NCBI RefSeq assembly: GCF_028622115.1
Contig: NZ_CP097263.1
Location: forward strand, 8,432,001 to 8,496,000
Reading direction: 5' to 3'
Length of the DNA: 64,000 nt
Source: Kutzneria chonburiensis
Lineage (GTDB): Bacteria > Actinomycetota > Actinomycetes > Mycobacteriales > Pseudonocardiaceae
Program-made: the position numbers and the translations under genes
The notes under the pieces: generated by a model
Seen by the model: only the letters and a program-made list of their open reading frames with translations
The model's database searches: none
What the model was told of the DNA's origin: nothing
In this document: positions 16,724 through 25,769 of the stretch, one piece after another
How the letters are laid out: every line of letters begins with the position of its first letter
Position numbering within the stretch: the stretch's first letter is position 1

Positions 16724-17674
16724 GTGCCGCGTCCCCGCCGATCCTGTCTCGCCGTCCCCGGCTCCAGCCAGAAGATGATCGACAAGGCCCGGACGCTCCC
16801 GGCCGACCAGGTCTTCCTCGACCTGGAGGACGCCTGCGCGCCGCTGGCCAAGCCGGACGCCCGCAAGACCATCGTCGCCGCGCTCAACGAGGGTGGTTGG
16901 GGCGAGCGGACTCGGGTCGTTCGGGTCAACGACTGGACCACCGAGTGGACCTATCGGGATGTTGTCGAGGTTGTCGAGGGCGCCGGGGCCAACCTGGACT
17001 GCCTGATGCTGCCCAAGGTCCAGACCGCGCAGCAGGTGCAGGCGTTGGACCTGCTCCTCACCCAGATCGAGAAGACCATGGGGTATGAGGTCGGCCGCAT
17101 CGGCATCGAGGCCCAGATCGAAAACGCCCGCGGTCTCGTCGAGGTGGACGCCATCGCCACCGCTTCACCGCGCGTCGAAACCATCATCTTCGGCCCCGCC
17201 GACTTCATGGCTTCGATCAACATGAAGTCCCTCGTCGTCGGCGAGCAGCCCCCCGGCTACGACGTCGGCGATGCCTACCACTACATCCTCATGCGCATCC
17301 TCATGGCCGCCCGTGCCAACGACGTCCAGGCCATCGACGGCCCCTACCTCCAGATCCGCGACGTCGACGGCTTCCGCCGCGTGGCCGGCCGCGCGGCCGC
17401 CCTCGGCTATGACGGCAAGTGGGTGCTCCACCCCGGCCAGATCGACGCCGCCAACGAGGTCTTCAGCCCCGATCAGTCCGACTACGACCACGCCGAGAAC
17501 ATCCTCGACGCCTACGAGTTCTTCACCTCCGACCGCGGCGGCAAGCGCGGCGCCGTGATGCTCGGCGACGAGATGATTGACGAGGCCTCCCGCAAGATGG
17601 CCTTGGTGATCGCCGGCAAGGGCCGTGCGGCAGGCATGGCCCGCACCGACAAGTGGACCCCGCCAGCGGAGTAA
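16724..17674 (+). CDS. CitE/HpcH-HpaI-type CoA lyase (malyl-CoA lyase-like)
   Basis: 316 aa TIM barrel. N-terminal RSCLAVPGSSQKMIDKART and FLDLEDACAP hold the family's Arg and the metal-binding acidic residues; IGIEAQIENARGLVEVDAIA supplies the second metal Glu, and FGPADFMASI and KWVLHPGQIDAANEVF complete the CoA/substrate site. The best match by memory is the L-malyl-CoA/beta-methylmalyl-CoA lyase group rather than citrate lyase, since no citD/citF is nearby. GTG start behind a GAGGAGGT ribosome binding site. Acyl-CoA dehydrogenase follows after a gap of about 690 nt. Confidence 0.87.
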   Translation: MPRPRRSCLAVPGSSQKMIDKARTLPADQVFLDLEDACAPLAKPDARKTIVAALNEGGWGERTRVVRVNDWTTEWTYRDVVEVVEGAGANLDCLMLPKVQTAQQVQALDLLLTQIEKTMGYEVGRIGIEAQIENARGLVEVDAIATASPRVETIIFGPADFMASINMKSLVVGEQPPGYDVGDAYHYILMRILMAARANDVQAIDGPYLQIRDVDGFRRVAGRAAALGYDGKWVLHPGQIDAANEVFSPDQSDYDHAENILDAYEFFTSDRGGKRGAVMLGDEMIDEASRKMALVIAGKGRAAGMARTDKWTPPAE

Positions 17675-17699
17675 GACGTGTAGGCGGATGAGGTCTTAC
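17671..17699. terminator. Small hairpin across the CitE-like stop codon
   Basis: GTAAGAC (17671-17677, containing the TAA stop) pairs with GTCTTAC (17693-17699). Only 7 bp with a 15-nt loop, so a weak terminator at best. Confidence 0.35.
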
Positions 17700-18109
17700 C
17701 GGCGGCGGGGAAGTCGTCGACCGCCGGCATGGGCGGTGCGGCCGAGCGGATCCGGCTCGTGGAGTTGGGCGACGGCGGCCGGTTTGTCGATTGGTGGCGG
17801 CGGGCGTAGCCCGCTGGCCGCTGCCCCCTTCGCTGCGCCTCTCTCCTTTCCCGCAGTCTTTCCCTGTTTGCGCAAATGGCTTTCGGGGCAGTTTTTCGGG
17901 ACCGGGGAGGCGGGTGTGTAACGCGTTCCGGGCTGTGTCGATGTATTCGACGCGGCTAGGAACGTGTTACCGTTTGTGAGCCGGATCAAAGATCAGACTA
18001 CGGAAATAGCGGTAATCGACTACCGGGCGTGTTTGATCACGGTGATATAACGCACAGAAGGCAACCTTGGTTTGCGTTGGACCCCGGGGGTCGGTTCAGG
18101 CTGGGTGCC
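17675..18109. other. Gene-free stretch of 435 bp
   Basis: I see no convincing gene. It contains the hairpin above, a pyrimidine-rich run near 17820-17870, a GC-poor part at 17950-18060 that probably holds the promoter for the zinc-ribbon gene, and a near-palindrome GGTAATCGACTACC at about 18010. No known riboswitch or RNA motif was recognised. Confidence 0.5.
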
Positions 18110-18271
18110 ATGTCCAAGCACTCGAAGGGGATCCACCTGTTCCGCCGCCGTCGTCAGGACGATCTGCTGGAGCGCAGCTTCGTCGACTGCACCGGCTGCG
18201 GTCGCTCGGTGTACGTGTTCGCGGAGCAGTGCCGGTCCTGCGGCGACTCGGTGCAGGTGCGCGCGAGCTGA
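18110..18271 (+). CDS. Small zinc-ribbon protein, 53 aa
   Basis: MSKHSKGIHLFRRRRQDDLL followed by CTGCGRSVYVFAEQCRSCG: two CxxC knuckles 12 residues apart, a compact zinc ribbon behind a basic N-terminus that could contact nucleic acid. The ATG at 18110 is chosen as the first residue of the conserved-looking part; the frame is open to 18029, and no clear ribosome binding site precedes either start. It precedes the acyl-CoA dehydrogenase gene by about 90 nt. Function unknown. Confidence 0.65.
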   Translation: MSKHSKGIHLFRRRRQDDLLERSFVDCTGCGRSVYVFAEQCRSCGDSVQVRAS

Positions 18272-18360
18272 ACCGATCGGGTGAGCACCTTCACAGGGTG
18301 AGACGGCGGCCGGTTGGGGATACTCACCGGTAACCAGTCAGCGACGACAAGGGGACCACC

Positions 18361-19557
18361 ATGGCCCGGCTCGCCCAGACCGCCGGTCTCACCGAGGTGC
18401 AGCAGGAGATCCTGAACACGGTTCGCGACTTCGTGAACAAGGAGATCATCCCGCACGCCCAGGCCCTTGAGCACGACGACGCCTACCCGACCGACATCGT
18501 CGAAGGCATGAAGGAGATGGGGCTGTTCGGCCTCACCATCCCCGAGGAGTTCGGTGGCCTCGGCGAGTCGCTGCTCACCTACGCCCTTGTGGTGGAACAG
18601 ATTGCGCGCGGCTGGATGAGCGTCTCCGGCGTGATCAACACGCACTTCATCGTCGCTCACATGATCAAGCAGCACGGCACGGACGCGCAGAAGGCGCACT
18701 ACCTGCCGAAGATGGCCACGGGCGAGATCCGCGGCTCGTTCTCGATGTCGGAGCCGGACCTGGGCTCGGACGTCGCGGCCATCAAGACACGGGCCAAGAA
18801 GACCGATGACGGGTACGTCATCGACGGCCAGAAGATGTGGCTGACCAACGGCGGCACGTCCAACCTCACGGCGGTGCTGGTGCGCACCGACGAAGGCGCG
18901 GACAAGCCGCACAAGAACCTGACCGCGTTCCTCGTCGACAAGCCGGTGGGCTACGGCGAGGTGACGCCGGGCCTGACCATCCCGGGCAAGATCGCCAAGA
19001 TGGGCTACAAGGGCGTCGACACCACGGAAATGGTGTTCAGCGGCTACGAGATCGGCGCCGACCAGGTCCTCGGCGGCGCCACCGGCAAGGGCTTCGCGCA
19101 GATGATGGACGGCGTCGAGGTCGGCCGGGTCAACGTGGCCGCCCGCGCCTGCGGCATCGCCATCCGCGCCTTCGAGCTGGCCATCGACTACGCCCAGCAG
19201 CGCAAGACCTTCGGCCACCAGATCGCCGACCACCAGGCCATCGCCTTCAAGCTGGCCGAGATGGCGACCAAGGTCGAAGCCGCGCACCTGATGATGGTCA
19301 ACGCGGCCCGGCTCAAGGACTCGGGCCAGCGCAACGACGTCGAGGCCGGCATGGCCAAGCTGATCGCCTCCGAGTACTGCGCCGAGGTGACGCAGGAGTC
19401 CTTCCGCATCCACGGCGGCTACGGCTACTCCAAGGAGTACGAGATCGAGCGCCTCATGCGCGAGGCCCCGTTCCTGCTCATCGGCGAGGGCACGAGCGAG
19501 ATCCAGAAGACCATCATCAGCCGCGGACTGCTCCGGGAGTACCAATCCCGCGGCTGA
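18361..19557 (+). CDS. Acyl-CoA dehydrogenase
   Basis: 398 aa, full length for the family. FAD-binding signature SFSMSEPDLGSDVAAIKTRA near residue 125 and the C-terminal IGEGTSEIQKTII, in which Glu376 is the catalytic base of the short/medium-chain type. It oxidises acyl-CoA thioesters to enoyl-CoA, passing electrons to electron-transfer flavoprotein; the chain-length or branched-chain preference is not readable. The ATG follows AAGGGGA at 7 nt. The nearby CitE-like lyase might act in the same acyl-CoA route, but that is inference. Confidence 0.93.
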   Translation: MARLAQTAGLTEVQQEILNTVRDFVNKEIIPHAQALEHDDAYPTDIVEGMKEMGLFGLTIPEEFGGLGESLLTYALVVEQIARGWMSVSGVINTHFIVAHMIKQHGTDAQKAHYLPKMATGEIRGSFSMSEPDLGSDVAAIKTRAKKTDDGYVIDGQKMWLTNGGTSNLTAVLVRTDEGADKPHKNLTAFLVDKPVGYGEVTPGLTIPGKIAKMGYKGVDTTEMVFSGYEIGADQVLGGATGKGFAQMMDGVEVGRVNVAARACGIAIRAFELAIDYAQQRKTFGHQIADHQAIAFKLAEMATKVEAAHLMMVNAARLKDSGQRNDVEAGMAKLIASEYCAEVTQESFRIHGGYGYSKEYEIERLMREAPFLLIGEGTSEIQKTIISRGLLREYQSRG

Positions 19558-19644
19558 TCCCCGCTGAGCAGGCACGCCCGGTTCGCGTGGTTCGTCGATC
19601 GTGAGGACAATGGAAGGCCACGGACCGCGAACGGGGTGATATCG

Positions 19645-20172
19645 GTGACGAGTTCGTTCTCATCGCAGGACAGGCAGGCCGGCCCGCCGCGACTGCCGAC
19701 CAGGCCGACCGGCTGGCCGATCGGCTCCTACGAGGAGTACGGGCAGGCCCAGCGCGCCGTCGACTTCCTGGCCGAGAGCGAGTTCCCGGTGCAGGACGTG
19801 ACCATCGTCGGGGTCGACCTGATGCTGGTGGAACGGGTCACCGGCCGGCTGTCCTGGCGGCGGGTGCTCGGCGCCGGCGCGGCTTCGGGCGCCTGGTTCG
19901 GCCTGTTCGTCGGCGTCATGCTGAGCCTGTTCACCGGTGGCCAGCAGACCGGTGGCCTGCTCCAGATCGCCGTCTGCCTGGTGCTGGGTGTCCTGTTCTT
20001 CATGGTGTTCGCGGCCGTCGGCTACGCGTCCACGCGCGGCCGGCGGGACTTCCAGTCCTCCAGCCAGCTGGTCGCCGGCCGGTACGACGTGCTGTGCCAG
20101 CCCCGCAACGCCGAGCAGGGCCGCGACCTGCTGGCCAAGCTGGCCATGCGCCCGGCGAGCGGCCCGGCGTAA
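19645..20172 (+). CDS. General stress protein 17M-like membrane protein
   Basis: About 175 aa. The N-terminal half (RPTGWPIGSYEEYGQAQRAV, then VQDVTIVGVDLMLVERVTGR) is the conserved general-stress 17M-type domain; two membrane helices follow (ASGAWFGLFVGVMLSLFTGG and LLQIAVCLVLGVLFFMVFAA). Mycobacteria have a comparable membrane protein (Rv1234) directly before lpqY, as here. GTG 19645 has GGGGTG 6 nt upstream; GTG 19636 is an alternative. Role unknown. Confidence 0.8.
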   Translation: MTSSFSSQDRQAGPPRLPTRPTGWPIGSYEEYGQAQRAVDFLAESEFPVQDVTIVGVDLMLVERVTGRLSWRRVLGAGAASGAWFGLFVGVMLSLFTGGQQTGGLLQIAVCLVLGVLFFMVFAAVGYASTRGRRDFQSSSQLVAGRYDVLCQPRNAEQGRDLLAKLAMRPASGPA

Positions 20173-20404
20173 CACCGCGCCGGGACAACGGCACAGCGTC
20201 ACCGCGACGAGCCGGGCACTGGTACATCCGGGCAATAGGCACGGCCGGTGTCTGAATCGTTGCCCTGAGCGCTTGCGGCTGCCAAAACCTCGGTCATAGG
20301 TTGCCTCCACCGCACAACGGGGTGCCGCAACTGGTCTGGTGGACTCCTGGTCCGCCGGTAGGCGCGCGGGTTCGGCTCCCCTGAAGTGAAGGGAGGCAGG
20401 ACCG

Positions 20405-21682
20405 ATGGCTCAGCCGACCGACCGACGCCCCCAGTGGCGTCGGACCGCCGTGGCATTCGCCGCCGCGGCAGTGGCCGCACCCCTGGTGGCCGCCTGTGGA
20501 GGCGGCGGCGCCGGGGGCGTCACGATCACCGTGTACTACCCACCGGAACAGCACTTCCAGAACGTCATCGACCAGTGCAACCAGCAGGCCGGTGGCGCGT
20601 ACCAGATCGTCAACCTGACCGCGCCCCGAGCCGCCGACGGCCAGCGCGAGCAGATGGTGCGAAGACTGGCGGCCGGGGACACCAGCCTGGACATCCTCGG
20701 CGTCGACGTGACCTGGACGCCGGAGTTCGCCGGGGCCGGCTGGATCGTGCCGTGGACCGGCGCGAACGAGGCCGAAGCCCGCAAGGACGTGCTGGCCGGG
20801 CCGCTGGCCTCGGCCACCTATGACGGCAAGCTCTATGCCGCCACCAAGCACACCAATGTGCAATTGCTGTGGTATCGCGGCGATCTGGTGAGCACACCAC
20901 CGTCCACATGGGACGAGATGATCGCCGACGCGCAACAGCTCAAGGCGCAGAAGAAGCCGTACAAGATCGGATTCACCGGGGCCCAGTACGAGGGACTGGT
21001 CGTCGGCTTCAACACATTGACCGCGTCGGCCGGCGGCCAGCTGGTGTCCGACGACGGCACGAAGGCGGTCGTCGACGACGGCGCGGTGCAGGCATTGGCC
21101 ATGCTGAAGAAGTTCGCCACCGCCGGTGTGACCGACGCCGGCCTTTCCACCGCGGCGGAGCAGGAAACGGCGCTGCTGATGCAGAACGGGGACGCGGCCT
21201 TCGAGCTGAACTGGCCCTACGTCTACGCCGCCATGCAGCAGGAGAAGCCCGACCTGTTCAAGAACTTCAAATGGACCCGTTACCCCAGCATGACCCCGGG
21301 CGGGCAGTCGCGGGTGACGATCGGCGGCGAGAACCTGGCCATCAGCGCCTATTCGCTGCACAAGGACGAGGCGTTCAAGGCGGCATTGTGCCTGCGCAGT
21401 CCGCAGATGCAGGACTACTCCGCGGTCAACGACGGCGTGCCTCCGACCGTGGCCAGCGTCTACGACGCGCCGGACATGGCCAAGGCATACCCGATGAAGG
21501 ACGACATCAAGGCGGAACTGGCCACCGCGGCCAGCCGGCCGATCACGCCCGCCTACCAGAACATCTCCACCATCATGCAGAACCTGCTGTCGCCGCCGTC
21601 GGCCATCGACCCGCAGGCCACCGCGGCGAAGATGAAACAGGCGATCCAGGACGCGCTGGACTCCAAGGGGGTGCTCCCGTGA
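20405..21682 (+). CDS. lpqY: Trehalose-type ABC transporter substrate-binding lipoprotein
   Basis: 425 aa. Signal peptide with lipobox VAAC (Cys31), then a family-1 extracellular solute-binding fold (TVYYPPEQHFQNVIDQCNQQ near the N-terminus, GAQYEGLVVGFNT, and AFELNWPYVYAAMQ). In mycobacteria LpqY recovers trehalose released during mycolate transfer; most Pseudonocardiaceae lack mycolates, so here it may import free trehalose or another disaccharide. ATG behind GGGAGGCAGG. The stop overlaps the sugA start as GTGA. First gene of a tight four-gene operon. Confidence 0.92.
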   Translation: MAQPTDRRPQWRRTAVAFAAAAVAAPLVAACGGGGAGGVTITVYYPPEQHFQNVIDQCNQQAGGAYQIVNLTAPRAADGQREQMVRRLAAGDTSLDILGVDVTWTPEFAGAGWIVPWTGANEAEARKDVLAGPLASATYDGKLYAATKHTNVQLLWYRGDLVSTPPSTWDEMIADAQQLKAQKKPYKIGFTGAQYEGLVVGFNTLTASAGGQLVSDDGTKAVVDDGAVQALAMLKKFATAGVTDAGLSTAAEQETALLMQNGDAAFELNWPYVYAAMQQEKPDLFKNFKWTRYPSMTPGGQSRVTIGGENLAISAYSLHKDEAFKAALCLRSPQMQDYSAVNDGVPPTVASVYDAPDMAKAYPMKDDIKAELATAASRPITPAYQNISTIMQNLLSPPSAIDPQATAAKMKQAIQDALDSKGVLP

Positions 21683-22608
21683 GCGTGACCGTTGACGCCA
21701 AGCACCGCGCCACCGCGAAACCCGTGCTGAGCGAGGGAAAACGGGCCGAACGCCGACTGGGCCTGCTGCTGTGCGCGCCGGCGGCGATCGTGATGATCGC
21801 GGTCACCGGTTGGCCGATCATCTACTCCGTCTGGCTGTCCCTGCAACGCTACGACCTGAGGTTTCCGGGCAAACAGGAGTTCGTCGGCCTGGCCAACTAC
21901 GTGACTGTGCTGTCCAACGGCTACTGGTGGACGGCCTTCGGCACGACCGCGTTGATCACCGTGGTCTCGGTGGCGATCGAGTTGGTGCTGGGCATGGCAC
22001 TGGCCCTGATCATGCACCGGACGCTGGTCGGCCGCGGCCTGGTCCGCACGGTTTCCCTTATCCCGTACGGCATCGTGACGGTCGTGGCCGCGTTCAGCTG
22101 GAAGTTCGCCTGGACGCCGAGCAGCGGCTACCTGGCCACGCTGGTCGGCCCGAACTCGGCCGTGCTGACCGAGAAGGCGTCGGCGCTGAGCGCGATCATC
22201 GGGGCCGAGGTGTGGAAGACCACGCCGTTCATGGCCTTGCTGCTGATGGCCGGTCTGGCGCTGGTGCCGGACGACCTGCTCCGGGCGGCGTCGATGGACG
22301 GGGCCGGCGGCTGGCAGCGGTTCACCAAGGTGATGCTGCCGGTGATGAAGCCGGCGATCCTGGTGGCGCTGCTGTTCCGCACCCTGGACGCGTTCCGCAT
22401 CTTCGACAACATCTTCATCCTCACCGGCGGCTCGCAGGGCACCGGCTCGGTGTCCATGCAGACCTACGACAATCTGATTCGCGGCCTGAACCTGGGCATC
22501 GGCTCGACCATGTCGGTGCTGATCTTCATCGCGGTTGCGGCCATCGCCTTCGTGTTCATCAAGGTGTTCGGCACCGCCGCACCCGGCTCGGACTCGGGGA
22601 GGCGATGA
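21679..22608 (+). CDS. sugA: Sugar ABC transporter permease (SugA-like)
   Basis: 309 aa, six predicted membrane helices, the first at about 29-50 ([20 protein letters not shown]). The cytoplasmic EAA loop that docks on the ATPase is present ([20 protein letters not shown]). It forms the import channel with SugB. The GTG at 21679 overlaps the lpqY stop and the gene ends in an ATGA overlap with sugB, so expression is coupled. Confidence 0.92.
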   Translation: MSVTVDAKHRATAKPVLSEGKRAERRLGLLLCAPAAIVMIAVTGWPIIYSVWLSLQRYDLRFPGKQEFVGLANYVTVLSNGYWWTAFGTTALITVVSVAIELVLGMALALIMHRTLVGRGLVRTVSLIPYGIVTVVAAFSWKFAWTPSSGYLATLVGPNSAVLTEKASALSAIIGAEVWKTTPFMALLLMAGLALVPDDLLRAASMDGAGGWQRFTKVMLPVMKPAILVALLFRTLDAFRIFDNIFILTGGSQGTGSVSMQTYDNLIRGLNLGIGSTMSVLIFIAVAAIAFVFIKVFGTAAPGSDSGRR

Positions 22609-23441
22609 TGGCCGTGCTCACGACCGGAAAACGCGTGCAGTGGTCGGTCATCGACGTCATCGTGGTGGTGTACGCGCTGGTGCCGGTGCTGTGGACGCTG
22701 TCGCTGTCGTTCAAGTCCAAGGCCACCATCGGCGACGGCTCCTTCATCCCGAAGGAGTGGTCGTTCCAGAGTTACCTGGACATCTTCCAGACCAACGACT
22801 TCCTGCTGGCGCTGGTCAATTCGATCGGTATTTCGCTGATCGCCACCGCGATCGCCGTGGTGCTGGGCACGATGGCCGCCTATGCCATTGCCCGGCTGGA
22901 CTTCCCCGGCAAGACCGCGCTGGTCGGTTTCTCGTTGCTGGTGGCGATGTTCCCTCAGGTGTCGCTGGTCTCGCCGCTGTTCTCCATCGAGCGGTCGCTC
23001 AACCTGTTCGACACCTGGCCCGGCCTGATCCTGCCGTACATCACGTTCGCGCTGCCGCTGGCCATCTACACCCTGTCCGCGTTCTTCCGGGAAATCCCGT
23101 GGGAACTGGAGAAAGCCGCGAAGATGGACGGGGCGACACCGGGGCAGGCCTTTCGGCGGGTGATCGCGCCGCTGGCCGCGCCGGGCGTGTTCACCACCGC
23201 GATCCTGGTGTTCATCTTCTGCTGGAACGACTTCCTGTTCGCCATCTCGCTCACCGCGACCACCCGTTCCCGCACGGTGCCGGCCGCGCTCCAGTTCTTC
23301 ACCGGCGCCTCCCAGTTCGAGGACCCGACCGGGCAGATCTGCGCGGCGGCGGTGGTGATCACGATTCCTATCGTGCTGTTCGTGCTGTTCTTCCAGCGCC
23401 GCATCGTGGCGGGGCTGACCTCCGGCGCCGTGAAGGGGTGA
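22605..23441 (+). CDS. sugB: Sugar ABC transporter permease (SugB-like)
   Basis: 278 aa, six membrane helices, the first at about 18-38 ([19 protein letters not shown]). EAA loop [20 protein letters not shown]. MalG-type partner of SugA. The start is one of two adjacent ATGs (22605 or 22608) behind GGGGAGGCG. Followed 7 nt later by sugC. Confidence 0.92.
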   Translation: MMAVLTTGKRVQWSVIDVIVVVYALVPVLWTLSLSFKSKATIGDGSFIPKEWSFQSYLDIFQTNDFLLALVNSIGISLIATAIAVVLGTMAAYAIARLDFPGKTALVGFSLLVAMFPQVSLVSPLFSIERSLNLFDTWPGLILPYITFALPLAIYTLSAFFREIPWELEKAAKMDGATPGQAFRRVIAPLAAPGVFTTAILVFIFCWNDFLFAISLTATTRSRTVPAALQFFTGASQFEDPTGQICAAAVVITIPIVLFVLFFQRRIVAGLTSGAVKG

Positions 23442-23448
23442 GGCCGCG

Positions 23449-24633
23449 ATGGCCGAGATCGTGCTGGACAAGGTGAGCAAGCGGTACCCGGACGGCGCGC
23501 TGGCGGTGTCCGAGGTGAACATCGAGATCGCCGACGGCGAGTTCGTCATCCTGGTCGGGCCGTCGGGCTGCGGCAAGTCGACCACGCTCAACATGATCGC
23601 CGGGTTGGAGGACATCACCGGCGGCGAGCTGCGCATCGGCGGGCAGCGGATGAACGAGCGGGCGCCCAAGGACCGGGACATCGCCATGGTGTTCCAGTCC
23701 TACGCGCTCTACCCGCACATGACCGTGCGGGAGAACATGGCCTTTCCGCTGCGACTGGCCAAAATGGACAATGCGGCGGTGAAGGCCAAGGTGGAGGAGG
23801 CGGCGCAGATCCTCGACCTGACCGCGCACCTGGACCGCCGCCCGGCCAACCTGTCCGGCGGGCAACGCCAGCGGGTGGCGATGGGGCGGGCGATCGTCCG
23901 CAGCCCCAAGGCCTTCCTGATGGACGAGCCACTGTCCAATTTGGACGCCAAGCTGCGCGGGCAGATGCGCACCTCGGTGTCACGGCTGCAGAAACAGCTG
24001 GGCACCACCACGGTGTACGTCACGCACGACCAGACCGAGGCGATGACCCTCGGCGACCGGGTGGTGGTGTTGCGTGGCGGTGTCGTGCAACAGATCGGTG
24101 CCCCGCAGTTCCTCTACGACCACCCGGCGAACCTGTTCGTGGCCGGCTTCATCGGCGCCCCGTCGATGAACTTCCTGCCGGCGACACTCGAGAACGGCGC
24201 GCTGGCCACGCCGTTGGGCCAGGTCACGCTGACCGACCGGGTCCGGCGGGCGGCCGAGGCGGCCGCCGCGCCGCGTGACGTGATCATGGGCGTGCGGCCG
24301 GAGCACTTCGAGGACGCCGTCCTGGTCGACCCGGCGGCGCTGGCCCGCGGCACGACCTTCGACGCGCACGTGGAGGTGCTGGAGTCGATGGGCGCGGAGA
24401 AGTACGCCTACTTCTCCGTGGAAGGCGGCGAGGCGCACGCGAGTGACCTGGCCGACCTGGCGGCCGACGCGGGCTCCGCCGGTGTGCCGGACGCGGGCAG
24501 CCAGGTCGTCACGCGGCTGTCCGCGGCCTCGACCGTGGCCGAAGGGCAGCCGACGAAGTTCTGGTTCGACGCCGACCAGGTGCAGCTGTTCGACCCCACT
24601 TCTGGAGCAAACCTCACCTATATGGCCGATTAA
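23449..24633 (+). CDS. sugC: Sugar ABC transporter ATPase (SugC/MsmK-like)
   Basis: 394 aa. Walker A GPSGCGKST (37-45), ABC signature LSGGQRQRVAMGRAI, Walker B FLMDEPLSNLD and the H-loop VTHDQTEAMTL. The C-terminal 150 residues form an OB-fold regulatory domain as in MalK/SugC. It energises the SugAB channel. The gene ends the operon just before a 15-bp terminator hairpin. Confidence 0.94.
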   Translation: MAEIVLDKVSKRYPDGALAVSEVNIEIADGEFVILVGPSGCGKSTTLNMIAGLEDITGGELRIGGQRMNERAPKDRDIAMVFQSYALYPHMTVRENMAFPLRLAKMDNAAVKAKVEEAAQILDLTAHLDRRPANLSGGQRQRVAMGRAIVRSPKAFLMDEPLSNLDAKLRGQMRTSVSRLQKQLGTTTVYVTHDQTEAMTLGDRVVVLRGGVVQQIGAPQFLYDHPANLFVAGFIGAPSMNFLPATLENGALATPLGQVTLTDRVRRAAEAAAAPRDVIMGVRPEHFEDAVLVDPAALARGTTFDAHVEVLESMGAEKYAYFSVEGGEAHASDLADLAADAGSAGVPDAGSQVVTRLSAASTVAEGQPTKFWFDADQVQLFDPTSGANLTYMAD

Positions 24634-24642
24634 GTGCCGCTG

Positions 24643-24675
24643 ACCGGGGCTTTCCTCGAAGAGGAAAGCCCCGGT
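24643..24675 (+). terminator. Terminator after sugC
   Basis: A 15-bp perfect stem (ACCGGGGCTTTCCTC with its complement) and a GAA loop, 9 nt after the sugC stop. No long U-tract, but very stable. It also shows that the downstream frame, open back to 24634, must start later. Confidence 0.8.
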
Positions 24676-24729
24676 TGGCCGCTGATTTCCGATTGGTCCC
24701 GGTGCGACCATCGGGGTGGGGTGATCCAC

Positions 24730-25695
24730 ATGGCGATCGGTGACCGGGCCCGGCTGACGGACTGGCAGCTCACGGTGGAGGCCCGGGCCAGAAGGACCCG
24801 GGCCGACCTGGCCGAGCTGGACGGCAGCGCCGGCACGGAGCGGGAACGCCGCTCGGCGGCCGAGTCGCTGGCCGTGGTCGACCGAGTGCTGGAGCACCGT
24901 GAGCGCTGGTGGCGGCTGCCGGCGTCGTGGTGGTCGGGCTGGCACATCGAACGGGCGTGGCGGGCCCTGCACGAGGCCGAGGTCTGCACCGAGGCGGCGC
25001 TGCCGGACCTGGCCGGCCGGATGCCGAGCCTGCGCCAGCGGGTCGCGGCGTACCTGCCGGAGGACGACCTGCGCCGCCAGGCCCTCGACACGCTCCAGCC
25101 GGGACGCCCGGCCGGCACCGCTGACCGCGTGGTGGTGGTCGACGCGCTGCGGGCGGCCTTCGACGCCTCCGACGACGCCCACGCGGCGGCTCGGGCCCTG
25201 CGCAACAAGATGGTCGCCGCGGCGGTGCTGCTGTTCGTGGTGAACACGGCGTTGGGGCTGGTCGGCTTGCTGCGGCCGGAGTTCCTGCCGATGTGCGCCC
25301 ACCTGCCCGAGGACCTGAAGATCCAGGCCTGCGCTACCGGGGCCAAGACGCCGGGGCCGCTGGACGTCTGGCTGGTACAGCTGCTCGGGGCGTTCGGGGC
25401 CATGGTCGCGGCGGTGGTCCTGCTGCTGCGGCGACGGCCGAGCCTGTCCCCGTACGTGCTGATCGGCTACCAGGCGATCATCAAGATGCTGCTCGGCTCG
25501 GCGCTGGCGGTGATCGGCGTGCTCGCGCTCAGCGCCGGCGTGGCCGAAGGGCTGACCTGCATCACGTCGCAGGCGGCGCTGCTGCTGTGGTCGGCGCTGC
25601 TGGGCTACTCGCAGCAGGTGGGTACCCGGCTGCTCGACAACTACGCGGACCGCGTGATGAACCACGTCCGTCCACTGCCGGAGGTATCACGCTGA
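24730..25695 (+). CDS. Membrane protein of unknown function, 321 aa
   Basis: An Arg/Glu-rich N-terminal cytoplasmic part of about 150 residues (EARARRTRADLAELDGSAGT, charged helices) precedes four hydrophobic segments (MVAAAVLLFVVNTALGLVGL, LLGAFGAMVAAVVLLL, IIKMLLGSALAVIGVLALSA, then ALLLWSALLGYS). I recognise no family. The ATG at 24730 is preceded by GGGGTGGGG; the in-frame GTG at 24721 is less well placed. It lies behind the sugC terminator, so it is probably its own unit. Confidence 0.65.
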   Translation: MAIGDRARLTDWQLTVEARARRTRADLAELDGSAGTERERRSAAESLAVVDRVLEHRERWWRLPASWWSGWHIERAWRALHEAEVCTEAALPDLAGRMPSLRQRVAAYLPEDDLRRQALDTLQPGRPAGTADRVVVVDALRAAFDASDDAHAAARALRNKMVAAAVLLFVVNTALGLVGLLRPEFLPMCAHLPEDLKIQACATGAKTPGPLDVWLVQLLGAFGAMVAAVVLLLRRRPSLSPYVLIGYQAIIKMLLGSALAVIGVLALSAGVAEGLTCITSQAALLLWSALLGYSQQVGTRLLDNYADRVMNHVRPLPEVSR

Positions 25696-25756
25696 CCGTC
25701 GGGTGACTTGCGGGGAAAGCAAGGACTTTCGCGATGACCGCCGGCCGGTGACCGGC

Positions 25757-25762
25757 TAGCGT
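25757..25762 (+). promoter_or_regulatory. -10 box of the first DUF2332 gene
   Basis: TAGCGT, 7 nt before the GTG at 25770, with no Shine-Dalgarno sequence; a leaderless start is likely. Confidence 0.4.
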
Positions 25763-25769
25763 GCACGGT

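Noticed and set aside
24634-24729. An N-terminal extension of the membrane protein gene starting at 24634
   Set aside because: It would be encoded by the 15-bp terminator hairpin after sugC; the ribosome binding site supports 24730.
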